From Anopheles merus (taxonomy: Eukaryota; Arthropoda; Insecta; Diptera; Culicidae): a stretch of DNA of 64,000 bases. This document shows, piece by piece, positions 12,201-22,064 of this stretch. The translations under genes and the position numbers were made by a program. The notes below the pieces were generated by a model. It saw only the letters and a list, made by a program, of their open reading frames with translations. It ran no database searches and was not told the origin of the DNA. The stretch is from NCBI RefSeq assembly GCF_017562075.2, contig NC_054082.1:15349286-15413285 (forward strand), written 5' to 3'. Within the stretch, counting starts at the first letter, position 1, and each line of letters begins with the position of its first letter.

Positions 12201-12270
12201 TGTTCTTCTACGTTTCCTACGATTTGCACATTCTTCCATTTAAAAAAAAAGAAGAACAATAAGTAGAAGC
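9262..12270. other. Facing 3' UTRs of PSME4 (+) and rho-5 (-)
   Basis: No coding gene is seen in these 3 kb. The left part is the PSME4 3' UTR, with an AATAAA at 9889-9894. The right part, T-rich on plus and so A-rich in the minus-strand transcript, is best read as the rho-5 3' UTR. It contains GTGT runs near 10090, 10460 and 10790, a CTTT/CTCT tract near 10890-10920, and an ATGATG-type repeat at about 11819-11851. Candidate minus-strand poly(A) signals (TTTATT on plus) are at 10980, 10943, 10284 and 10053. The two transcripts probably end within a few hundred bases of each other. Confidence 0.65.
9889..9894 (+). terminator. Candidate poly(A) signal of PSME4
   Basis: A canonical AATAAA lies 628 bases after the PSME4 stop codon and is the first good one downstream. 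The cleavage site itself is not determined. Confidence 0.5.
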
Positions 12271-12384
12271 TCAATGCAGCACAAACTGATACACTATCTG
12301 AAAGTCGTCCACATCGTACAGCACGAGCAGCACGAGCAGGACGAAGCACAGCTCGAGCGCGGTGAAGAGCAGAAAACATCGCCG
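12271..12384 (-). CDS. Possible C-terminal extension of rho-5 past its TGA stop
   Basis: The frame of rho-5 continues beyond its TGA (12387-12385) for 37 codons to a second TGA at 12273-12271. The peptide is strongly hydrophobic (FLLFTALELCFVLLVLLVLY, then DVDDFQ) and uses the same GC-rich codons (CTG, GTG, GAC, TTC) as the gene. TGA followed by C is the leakiest known stop context, and readthrough is common in Anopheles and Drosophila. An alternative is splicing: a donor GTGAGG beginning at 12420 and acceptors ending at 12352 or 12298 would remove 69 or 123 bases, both multiples of three, and drop the stop. Either route gives a different C-terminus; readthrough or the 69-base intron would add an eighth membrane segment. 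This is inference without transcript data. Confidence 0.5.
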   Translation of the reverse strand, partial: RRCFLLFTALELCFVLLVLLVLYDVDDFQIVYQFVLH

Positions 12385-15300
12385 TCATGCATTCGTGTCC
12401 GTCTGGCGCGGCTGCCTCACCACGCACTGGCCCTTCTCGCACAGGCTGATCGTTTTCAGCAGATTGTTGCCGGCCGAGCTGCCGCGGCCCGATCCACCGG
12501 CGCCACCAACATTCCGGCTCGGACCGCCGGACATGACACTACCGCCTCCACCACCACCACCACCACCACCACCGGCAGTGTAATCGTGATGATTGTGCAT
12601 TACATTGCCACCGCCGCCGGAAGATTTGTAATTGTTGTTGTACGTACCGATAATATGATTTCCACCATTGCCACCACCAACGCCACCAATGCCCGATCCG
12701 TGCGCATGGTTGTGCTGGCCCCCGCCCGGTGCATGGCCACCGGTGGTAGCGCCACCGCCACCGAGCGGATTGTAGTTGTTGTACCCATCGTACAGGCTGT
12801 AATGGTCGTGGTAGCCGTGGCCCGCGTTCGGGTCCAGCAGCTGGTTGCCGTCGATGAAGTTGAGCGACTCGAACAGCGTCGGGAAGGCGTAGAAGATGAT
12901 GAACATGACCGCGTACAGCACAAACTGTAGCGTCACGCACGTCCAGATGAGGTTGATCTGGGAATGGATGGATGGAGTAATGAAAGCCCCCGGGTTAATT
13001 TCGATCCCTTGGTTTTTGTGTTAAAATGTGGCGTGAAAGCTTACCTTACTCTTACGACTATGTTTCGTTACGTTCACAAATGGTACAAATGCTAGCGTGA
13101 GCGCTATGCCGGTCAGCAGGCCGGCGATCAGCCCGGTAAAGTTCTGCTGCAGTGGCAGTGTCCCCAGCCCGAACAGGGTGCAGCCGAGGGTAAGCAATTT
13201 GATCATAGCTAGGTGTGGTTTTTTCAAGCTCTTCCAGTGGCACAGTACGAGCTGCAGCATCAGCGATGCCAGCACGCCCGCAATTGACGGTAGCGGTCCG
13301 ACCTTTGAAGGCAGAGTGAAAGAGAAATGCCATTTTATTATATTAGAGATGAGAGTGAGTTTTTTTTCGCCTTTGATCCTAATTTTGTAACTCAATTTAT
13401 GGGGGTTTTATGCACACTGTTTGAGGGAGTTGTATATGAAACGTGTTAGTCATAAGTCGCGTCAGAGAGTGAGTTAATTGCCCAAAGAGTGGGTGAGTTG
13501 GATTTCAAAAGAGTGAGCCACTGATCATAGGGAGTGAGTGCTAACTCACAAAAAAGTGTCTCCAGTCAGCATAGAGAGTAAATGAGCTATATCGGAAAGC
13601 AGGGAGTTACTAGTTGACACAAAGAGTGAGTGAGCTAAATCCTAAAAGAGAGTATCACCAGAGAGATCAGAGAGGAGGTTTTCATCTCTCATTAAATTCA
13701 ACCATCACGGTAACGAGAGGAGGTAAGTTACATCCCCAGAGAGTAAATGAGTTTAATTCCAAAAGAGTGCGTCAAAGAGCCAGCACAGCGATTGAGTTGA
13801 GTTGAGTGCAAAGACGGTACATAAAAGAAGCGAGTTAAATCCCAAAGGAGTTAGTTGGCCAGAGCATGGGCTTCTTTAACCAAAATCCGTTCGGCGTTCA
13901 CTTCAAAAAGATATGTCTTGTGATTGTTGAGTAGAGCACAAGAATCCGCACCGCAAAACCTCTCGGAATTTGTCCTATACAAGCAAGAACAAACGGATTT
14001 CACATTGAAAAGTCTGTGACGTCACCCAAATGTTGACGTAAAGCGGCTCTGAAATGAGTGCATGTGAGGGGAGAATGAGTGTCGCGGCAAACGGATTTCG
14101 ACGAACGGAGTCCATGCTCTGGCCGAGTATCAAATCAACCAGAAAGAGTGCGTGAGTTAAATCCGAAGAGAGTGAATTTCTATCGATCGCAGAGAGTAAA
14201 TGAGTTGAAACCGAAGAGGGTTGTGAATCCGATTCAAATCACTCTCAGCAGTGAGTACTCTTATTAGAAGACACCGGAGGAGGGGGGGGGGGGGAACAGC
14301 AGATGTCACATTACCTCCGCCTTGTACGGCACAAAGATGGCGCTCGTCAGATTCCCGGCAATGCCCGACCCAATGTACAGGATGGCCGTGCGCAGCGGCC
14401 CGATCAGGCGCTCCAGATCGGCCAACAGCAGATGCTGGAAGGCGACACTGACGATCAGATGGATGAGCCCGGCGTGCAGTAGTAGCGACGTGAAGAGCCG
14501 ATAGAACTGGTCCGGGTAGTCGACGGCCATGAAATGGAACATGCCGCACACATCGTTCAAGCAGGATACCTGTGGGCAAGAACAAGTGAGTGAGTGAGTG
14601 AAGAGTGTTCTGGCACAGCACAGCGAGTTCAGCACGATCGGCACTTACCTGCGAGCAGAGGGACGCCTCCTCGTGAAAGTACCCGTGCACAAAATCACAG
14701 TATTCTCTGGTCGTGATGCGGCACTCGCCGTACACGCCGATGCAGCACGGGTGGCCAATCACCTCGCACACCATATGTTCGGCGGTGTGATCCTTGAAGC
14801 GGAACCGCTGCGACAGCTGGTTGTTCTTCCGGCAGATCGGCCACTTGGTGATGTCGTCCGGCCACTCGTGCGGTGCGATCGAGGCTGGAGCGTCGCAGTA
14901 CTTTGGGTCGAGCCCGCAGACGCTGCCGGAGATGCGGCCGCCCGGGCCAGATTCGCCCGGCGACCACTTCTTCCACGTGGCGATCGTTTTCTGTATGCGC
15001 GAAACATGGGAAGAGATCGTTAGAAGCCGGTGAAGGAAAGCACTACCGTTTTGCATGACTTACCGAGGGCCATCCCCGGATGGAGCAGTCCGCCTGAGAG
15101 CTCTGCACGCAGCCAGAATCGTCGTTCCGTATGCAGCAGGCCGTTTCCCGCTCGTGCTTGCGGGTCCGCGACACCACGTCCAGTATCTTGGTGTCGCGCC
15201 GCATGCACGCCCCGTACTTGGCGCCGAGATGTATCAGGTCCGCGCTCCGCAGTCCGATCCAAATGTTGCGCGGTTCTTGATGGTGTACCTGGTGGGAAAA

Positions 15301-16564
15301 ATGGGACGGGGAACAAAAATGTGTGTGTGAATGAAAGGGGAAACCCCTGCTCAGTAGCATACGTTGATTCAGAGTAAACGAGCTGGAATGGTGAGCTGAG
15401 TTCTTTAGTTCATTTTCGAAGAGTCAAAACTACTAGTGAGTGGCTAGTGAGTGTAGATATCACTTAATATAATTACCTCTCGCATGGTGTACTTGAATTC
15501 ATATTTAAGCTAAGCTGAGTAGGCTGAGCTGTGAGTAGGCTAAGAGCTAATTAGAGGTAAATATTTACCTCTAGAAAGAGTTTAATAGCTCACTTTGAGT
15601 GTATTGCTAGTCGGAGAGGAAAATTGATATATTTCGCAGTTGCAGTTGGTGATGGAACTCTCCATAGAGTTATTAAAATCACATTTTTTTTAAATTACTT
15701 TGAGTAATAAATCACTAAAAAAATTAACTCTTAAAAGAGTTGTCTCTTCTATTAAGGACCTGAAACTCACAAATGAGTTTATTCGCCCTAAAGAAAAATC
15801 TAGTGATCATAAAGAGTGGAAATCGCACTCATCGAAATTCTTGAAAGAGTTATCTAACTCATAAATGATTCAATGCAATGCGAGCTACTAGTCGGTGTGG
15901 AGAGTTCATTGATAGATTTTAAACTCTCGAAAGAGTGAGGGAATGAGTTCAGGGAACAAGACTGAGTTCTAGAGAAAGCTCTCAAACTCACAAATTATTG
16001 AGTTACCAGTTGACATGGACATCACTCATTGAGATTCCATACTGGAAAGAGTTTTTTAAACTTAAAGTTGATTTAATTAAAATTTAAGTGAGTTTCTAAT
16101 GTTCCCGAAGAGTTGAATCGAGCTATGAGCTAAACAGTGATTTAATTCAACTCGTTCACTCTTTCCTACGTGCATCGTTACAGTAACATCTACGTGCCAA
16201 AAACACAACCATCTCGTACCTGCTGCAAGCTTAAGCTCGTGACGAGCACCTGTGCCGACCGGTACTCCATGCCGAGCCCGATCGGACCGAAGCCGTAGCA
16301 GATCAGCGACAGAATCATCACCACGATCTGCACCGTGTTGATCCAGTAGGTGAAGAACGGCCGACAGTCGTACCGCTCGTCGAGCAGGTTCGGCCGCAGC
16401 AGCTTCACCCGGTTGCGCACCGGCCGCAGCGAGTTGTCCAGCACACCGTCCAGGATGTGGGACGAGATGCGCTGTCCGTAGATACCGCCGGCCGCACCGT
16501 GACCAGCCGGCTCCTGCAGTACCGCTCCTTGCTGGCCCTGCTGACCGGCCAGAACCGCTGCCGC

Positions 16565-16600
<36 letters not shown>

Positions 16601-19600
16601 ATGGTGCAGTTCCGCCGATTTGGTTCGCCACCCGTTAATGATCCCACTGCCCGTCGCCCGATCCCCGTCCGACACGAACAGCTGGCGGGAGTTGTCGAGC
16701 ACCTGCTGCAGCTGCTGGCCGCCCGCCCGCTCCACCGGTCCGATCTGTGCCGTCGGTGTGTCGAAAAATGCTTCCCCGTCCTGCAGCGGAGCCAACCCGT
16801 CACAGTGCACCTCCGACCCGTCGGCCCCATCCGTCCCCGTCAGCTCGACGTGGGCCGGCGCAAAGCTACGCGACCACTGGTGCTGTGTGCGCAACCGTCG
16901 CCGCGTAATGCTCTGCACCAGGAAGCGCAACCCGCTGCAAATGACCGCCGGTACGGAGGGTTTCCGCTCCGCCCGTATCAGATACACGTCCCCGCCCTGC
17001 CGGTCCTGGGCGGAGGCGTAGTGCGGGTTGGCACGTTGCCGCCTGCTCAGCTCCGTTTCCCGCTCGTCCTGGCTCTGGGCGGGCAGTATGTCGGGCCGGT
17101 CGGACGGTGGCAACGGTGCGCCCGGCTGATGCCCATGATGATGGTGATGGTGATGGTGGTGAGGATGGTGATGCGCCCCGCCATCCCCAGGATGGCCCGG
17201 CCCAACCATGGCCTCGCGCCCATCGTAATCGTCCCGCAGCGAGCCGAACCGGCGGCAGGCGAACCGCCGCTGCCGGTCCTCCCACTTGGTCCGCTCGTAC
17301 TCCTCGTCCTGGATCGGCACGCCGAAGAATTTGGCCGTCTCGCGCCGCACGTACTCCTTGGCGCGCTGCTTGCACGACAGATTGCTCTGCGGGATGCGCA
17401 GCAGCTGCGCATTGCTGCTGCGCTGCAGCGTGGACGCGGGCGAATCGTTCAGCGATCCGGCGGCGTGCTGCGGCGGCGGTAGCACGTGCGCCGCCATGGC
17501 GTACGGTACGCAGGCCGGCGAGGACGACATCGGTTGCTGGGAGGACATCATGAGGGTCGGTGGTGGCGGCACGGCCGGTGCTGTCGGTTGTGGCGAGGGG
17601 ACCGGTGCTGCCGGTTGGTGCTGCGACGCGTGCGGCTCCGTGGGGCTGGTCAGCTGCTGTGGCGGTGGTACGGATTGCTGTTGCTGCGAGGGTTGGCTGG
17701 CTGGTTGCGGCATGACGGGTGTGCCGGACGCACTAGACGCGGTCGGCGGCTGCAGGGAGGAAGCTGATGGTGGTGGTGGTGGTGGTTGTTGTTGTGGTGC
17801 CACCGCTTGCTGCTGGTTTGCAGTGGGCCCACCCGCCTGGGATGGGAGGGTTTGCTGTAGGGCGTATTGCTGCTGCATCAACAACGATCGGCTGCTGCTG
17901 GCACTGAGCAGACTTTCCATCGACGGTGGCTCGTTCCTCGCCGGGCCCGACGGGCCAAACTGATGCTTGGCCGCGCTCCGGGGGATCGTAGCGCCTCCGT
18001 CCAGGGGGGAAGCGCCTACCCCACCCTCCGTGTCGTACGTCTGGGAGTGTTGCGATTGTGCGATTGTGGCTTGAACTTGCGGTGGAAGGTGCTGCTGTTG
18101 CGCTTGCTGGCCATACTGTGCGGCAAGCAGATGGTGCTGGTGCTGTGCGTGGGGCGACGACACGATCCCACCGCCAGTCGCCGCCGGCGGCAGTGGTGAG
18201 GTGAGTGAGGCCGGGCTGGCCGGCACCGAGTGGCAGCCGCCCTCCGGCAGGCCCCCGTTCGGCTGCGGACTGATCGGTCCGGTCGTTTGCGTCGTCTGGT
18301 GGACGCCGGTCGTGCGCCGCAGTGTGCTGCAGTGCAGACAGGAGGCGCTGCCCCCGCTCGAGCCCCCGTTCGGCTCGCTCATCACGCTGACCGGGGTCGA
18401 CACGCGGTAGCTAGCGGCCCGCGGCTGGTCCAAAAACTCGGCCGAGGACGTGCGGGACATGCGGTAGCCGTTGCTGGTGCTGCTGCTGACGCTCATGCCA
18501 CCAACTCCACCGACGCTGGTGGATCCTTGCGAGTGGCGGCTGCTGCTGCGCGACACATGGCCCGCGCCGTGGGGCAGCGTCGAGGTGCTGTGCGCCGTTG
18601 GCGGTGGCGCTGCCCCATTAGTACTCCCCGGGCACTTGGGCGGTCGAACACGGGCTGGCGGTGTGCTGAGGCTGCTGCTGCCGTTGCTGCTGGCGGCCAT
18701 CGGTGTGCTGCTGGTGCTGCTGTTGGTGCCGTAATGGTGGTCGGGCGTTTCGAAACCCTTCGGCGGCGATATGGTGGTCGGTTCGGGGCCACTGCTGCTC
18801 CCCGCACCGCTCTTGACGCGAAACCCGTACGGCAGTGTGCTGCTGGCGCCCGCGTACCCATACTGCTGCGAAGGAGCGGGGTGCGCGTTGGATGGGCCGC
18901 CGGACCGATGGGAACCGGCCAGATGCAGCCCGGCGCCCTGGCCGAGCAGGGCGCTCATCATGAGGGCTTGCGTTTTGGCGTTGGTGGGGCCGGCGCCGGA
19001 CAGCGGTGGATAGGGTGACTCCTGGGGCGGTGGCGTCGGCACGTACCGCTTGATCGGCGTGTGCACGTTCGAGCCGAGGTAGCCGTAGGTGTCGGCGCCG
19101 AGAAAGTGGGCCGGCGGCGGTACGTACCGGTCGCACTGCGGCGAAATGTCCCGATAGTTCTCCGTCAAGCTGTGCCGGTACCTGCGGAACAGAGCGGCAG
19201 GGGGGGTTTGGGTGATGGAGGGAAAGAGACAGAAAATTGCATTAGTCGTGTGGGTGTGTGAGTGGGAACTATCGCTGGATGGTGGGCGGCGTGGGGCCTT
19301 GAATTATTGGTGCTGTGAGATATGAGCATGTGTGTGTTTTAGGTATGATATCGATGACGTACAATTTAACCTACTACTGCTAGAGCTTAACCCAACAAGA
19401 TGATGGCGAATACACACTCAAAATATAGATAAAAAGCTACTTATACAAAAGTATATTTTATTCCTTAACTTTAAGGAATAGACCACCATTTTCCCTGTTT
19501 TATGGGAAGCGGTCTCGTCAACTCAATACCATGGTTCAAGTCTAGATTCGACCGTCGCCCCTCCCGTTGCAAGGACTGACGGGTCCGGCTGGGAGATACT

Positions 19601-22064
19601 TAATCAGGCTCGAAAGCCTGTTATAGAGCCGGCATGTCCGCGTAGGACGTTACGTCAAATAGAAGAATGGAACATAGAAGATGTAAAAAAGTGCAACAAT
19701 TAATATATTTCTGCTATCTACAAGAATTGCATGTAATTTTAGTGACAGTTAGTTAATGTGGTTCCACAAAACAGGTACTACCTAGAGTACTGAGAAACGG
19801 CTTCTAAACCAAGGGAACTGACAGGAATTATATGTTTAAATTTAAGCTGATAGCTTATGCTTAAACTAATCTATCTCATAGGATCAAGATGATCACAAAC
19901 GCTAGTAGTAGGTCATGCTCAGGGCGAAGACACCGGCCATAGAATTGATACTGAACCCATACCAGGCAAGGAATTGATTCTGATGCTGAAACTGTATCCA
20001 GTTTTATGTTGAACCAAAAACTACCGTATTTTAGTGTGCATCACGACTCCCTTTTAGGTCGAAAATTACCAAAATCAGATTAAGTGGGGTTGTTGCACAT
20101 GGATAGTTTAAAAAACATTCTACAACACCTGAGACATTACATTCGATAATATACAAAGATAGTCTTGAGTGTGGAATGTTGCCAGGGAAATGAACAAGGA
20201 AAAAGAAAGAAGTTTGGAAACTGAGGAAACAATTGCTCTCATTGGTTCTTTAAATTGGTTATTCAAATCATTAAAAATGAACCACTTAAGCCTCAAAAAC
20301 TAAAAAAACTAAACTATCTGTCACTTTGTAGGAACACAAAATACTCCCATCGATTAGCTCGACTGGGTAATTATACTGGAAGGAGTATGTTGAATAAATC
20401 AGCGTAGAAATTTAGCCATTGAAGCCAAAAAGTGACAAATATCATGCAAATTTCTCTCTATTTGCATTCGTTTGTAGAGTTTTGTTTAGTGATTATGTGC
20501 AATATAATAAAAAAAAACAAAGCTCGGTTGTGCAACCGTCAACACACAATACATAACAACATTCCCGTCCTGGGTTCAAGCCTCACACGGGCTTGACCAG
20601 TCTCCCCATTAGCAATGACTAACTATCTGGCTGGACTTTGGACTCTTTGGCACACTTATTGGACAGGCTCCTTAGAAATTCCTATTGCATTTGTCTAGCA
20701 AGGGTTCTGTAAGAGTCCAATTCCCATTACAAATTACTCTTGTTAGTTGCACTGACTAGTAACAGCTTACGACAGTTATTTATGTTATTTACTTCAACTC
20801 AATCTTATTCCTAGCAATATAACAAATTTCTTTTCGTTTTTGAGCACTAGAATTATCATGCCTAGTTGGTTGAAAGACTCATTCTTTTCGCATTGTTGAT
20901 GTCTTGTGTTCCGCCGGCTTCTTCACTACTCTGCGGAAGAGATCCTTGGGGGTAACCCTTCGCTTGCTGAATAAAGGATGCGCAGTTTGTACCAGTACTC
21001 TATTACCCGGTTGCCCTACACCTGACATTCAGCTGCAGGCAGCAGACACAAAGAACCGGTACTCCAGCTAATCAGTTGCAGCTCCCGCGCCCCGAAACGG
21101 AACGTCCGCTGCAAACCCTTTCGGCCAAATGGTCACAGCACTTGGAATGGTACATAAATCGATTCGCGCCACCGCTTTTCGGAGAAGCAATTAATCCCAA
21201 TAACATGCTCTCCTTACCCCACTTCCCCACCCCAATCGGATGGTTGTGTGTGTGTGTGTGTGTGTGTGAGGGTGTGAGAGTGGGTGTTGGCCGCAGCATC
21301 ACGTACCTGATGTTCGAGGGGCTCGCGGTACGGCGCTGGATCGTGCCGTAGTGCCGGCCACTGTCGGTGCCGTAATGATGGCCGCCGGCCGGCCCGGGCG
21401 CTGGCAGTCCCATCACGTAGTGGTCGTTGCTCGGCGCCGGCGACGGTGGCTGCAGGCAGGCCGTGCTGAGCGGATCGTCCAGCGCACCGAACCGGTCCGT
21501 GCTGCCGTGCCGATCGATCAGCAGCCCGCCGACACTGCCCCGGCCCAGTGTCGCGGTCTCTCCCCGCAGTGCATGTTGTTGTTGCTGCTGCTGCTGCTGC
21601 TGCGGATGCGACGGTTCGATGTAGCGCTGTGCCGAGTGCCCGCTGCCGATCGAGACGGTGTCGGCCATGTCGTGGTAATTGACTGCCGACGGTGGCAATG
21701 CCAGCGTCGGCTGCTGCTGCTGTGAACCGTAGTGGTTGTGGCCGTACGATGCCCGCCGGCCGGAGCTGGCCGAGCGTAGCGTCCCACTGGCCGCCGCACC
21801 AGCGTACCATGCTGCCAGTGTGTGTGGTTGGGAGGCGGGTTGGGATTGGTGCTGCTGCTGCTGCTGCTGCTGAAGCAACTTCGCATGATGCGATTGCTGC
21901 GATTGGTGTGCATGGTTACGATGGTGTGACGATGACTGTTGCTGCTGCTGCTGCTGCTGCTGCTGGGCTTGTTGGTGATGGTGATGGGACAGCTCCTTGG
22001 CGAGCTGCGGGGGCAGATGATGGTGGATGCCGGCGGCGTGGCCGTACTCCGCACCGGTCTCCAT
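12385..22064 (-). CDS. rho-5: Inactive rhomboid protein (iRhom, rhomboid-5)
   Basis: Seven coding exons on minus: 22064-21307, 19181-16220, 15288-15064, 14990-14649, 14569-14315, 13302-13045, 12957-12385, 1790 codons. The ATG at 22064 is preceded in frame by a TAG at 22106-22104 with no ATG between. Residues 1-1190 are low-complexity and cytosolic, rich in Gln, His, Pro and Ser, apart from a block at about 17400-17220 (RRETAKFFGV, then KWEDRQRRF and RRFGSL) that matches the conserved iRhom N-terminal motif. TM1 is at about 1195-1217 and is followed by the Cys-rich iRhom homology domain (HLGAKYGACMRRD, PHEWPDDITKWPIC, CCIGVYGECRITTREYCDF). Then come the rhomboid core helices. Catalytic GxSx is replaced by GPLP at 1516 and the catalytic His is absent. 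In the family, iRhoms are ER/Golgi pseudoproteases that steer EGF-type ligands to ERAD or traffic ADAM17-type sheddases. The C-terminal 130 residues are Gly/Asn/His-rich. Confidence 0.95.
13303..14314 (-). other. rho-5 intron 5: degenerate GAGTGAGT repeats plus a MITE
   Basis: This 1012-base intron has a good donor (GTAATG) and acceptor (TTCAAAG). On plus it is dominated by imperfect copies of a unit like GAGTGAGTTAAATCCCAAA, seen for example near 13465, 13512, 13624, 13744, 13830, 14146 and 14190. A 274-base inverted-repeat element sits at 13854-14127, and a run of 13 G lies at 14282-14294. There is no coding signal. Confidence 0.8.
13854..14127. mobile_element. Candidate MITE with imperfect inverted repeats in rho-5 intron 5
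   Basis: The left end (GTTGGCCAGAGCATGGGCT) and the reverse complement of the right end (CTCGGCCAGAGCATGGACT) share 15 of 19 bases, including GGCCAGAGCATGG exactly. Further in, both arms share AAATCCGTT. A TA dinucleotide flanks both sides (13852-13853 and 14128-14129), which would fit a Tc1/mariner-type insertion. The family is not identified and no transposase is present. Confidence 0.6.
15289..16219 (-). other. rho-5 intron 2: degenerate GAGT-rich repeats and a perfect palindrome
   Basis: At 931 bases this is the second of two long introns between the later coding exons. From about 15380 to 16170 it is packed with imperfect GAGTGAGT, AAGAGTTnnCTC and CTCAnAAAnGAGT words, similar to intron 5. 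It also holds a 22-base perfect palindrome at 15552-15573. There is no coding signal. Confidence 0.8.
15552..15573. repeat. 22-base perfect palindrome
   Basis: The half-site TAGAGGTAAAT is followed directly by its exact reverse complement, with no spacer. Its role is unknown. Confidence 0.9.
19505..19672 (+). mobile_element. tRNA-derived SINE-like element
   Basis: It begins near GCGGTCTCGTCAACTC, has the B-box-like word GGTTCAAGTC at about 19533, and ends near GGACGTTACGTCAAATAGAAG. The layout (tRNA-like head, unrelated body, AG-rich 3' tail) is that of an anopheline SINE, but the body differs from SINE200. Boundaries are approximate and no target duplication was found. Confidence 0.5.
20520..20700 (+). 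mobile_element. Diverged SINE with SINE200-like head
   Basis: The head has CTCGGTTGTGCAACCGTCAAC, then ACATAACAACATTCCCGTC and a B-box GGTTCAAGCC at about 20573. This follows the order of the SINE200 head (GTCGTCAACTCG, TTAACAACA, GGTTCAAG). The 3' part is diverged. Limits are approximate. Confidence 0.5.

Larger units (their letters stand above)
19182..21306 (-). other. rho-5 intron 1 with two tRNA-derived SINE-like insertions
   Basis: This 2125-base intron has a strong donor (CAG|GTACGT at 21307/21306) and an acceptor TTCCGCAG before 19181. It contains (TG)n near 21245-21268 and two stretches with a tRNA B-box, at about 19505-19672 and 20520-20700. The rest is AT-rich without coding signal. 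Confidence 0.85.

Noticed and set aside
16457..17482. Plus-strand open frame of 341 codons over rho-5
   Set aside because: It is antisense to the rho-5 long exon. The minus frame contains the conserved iRhom block and TM1.
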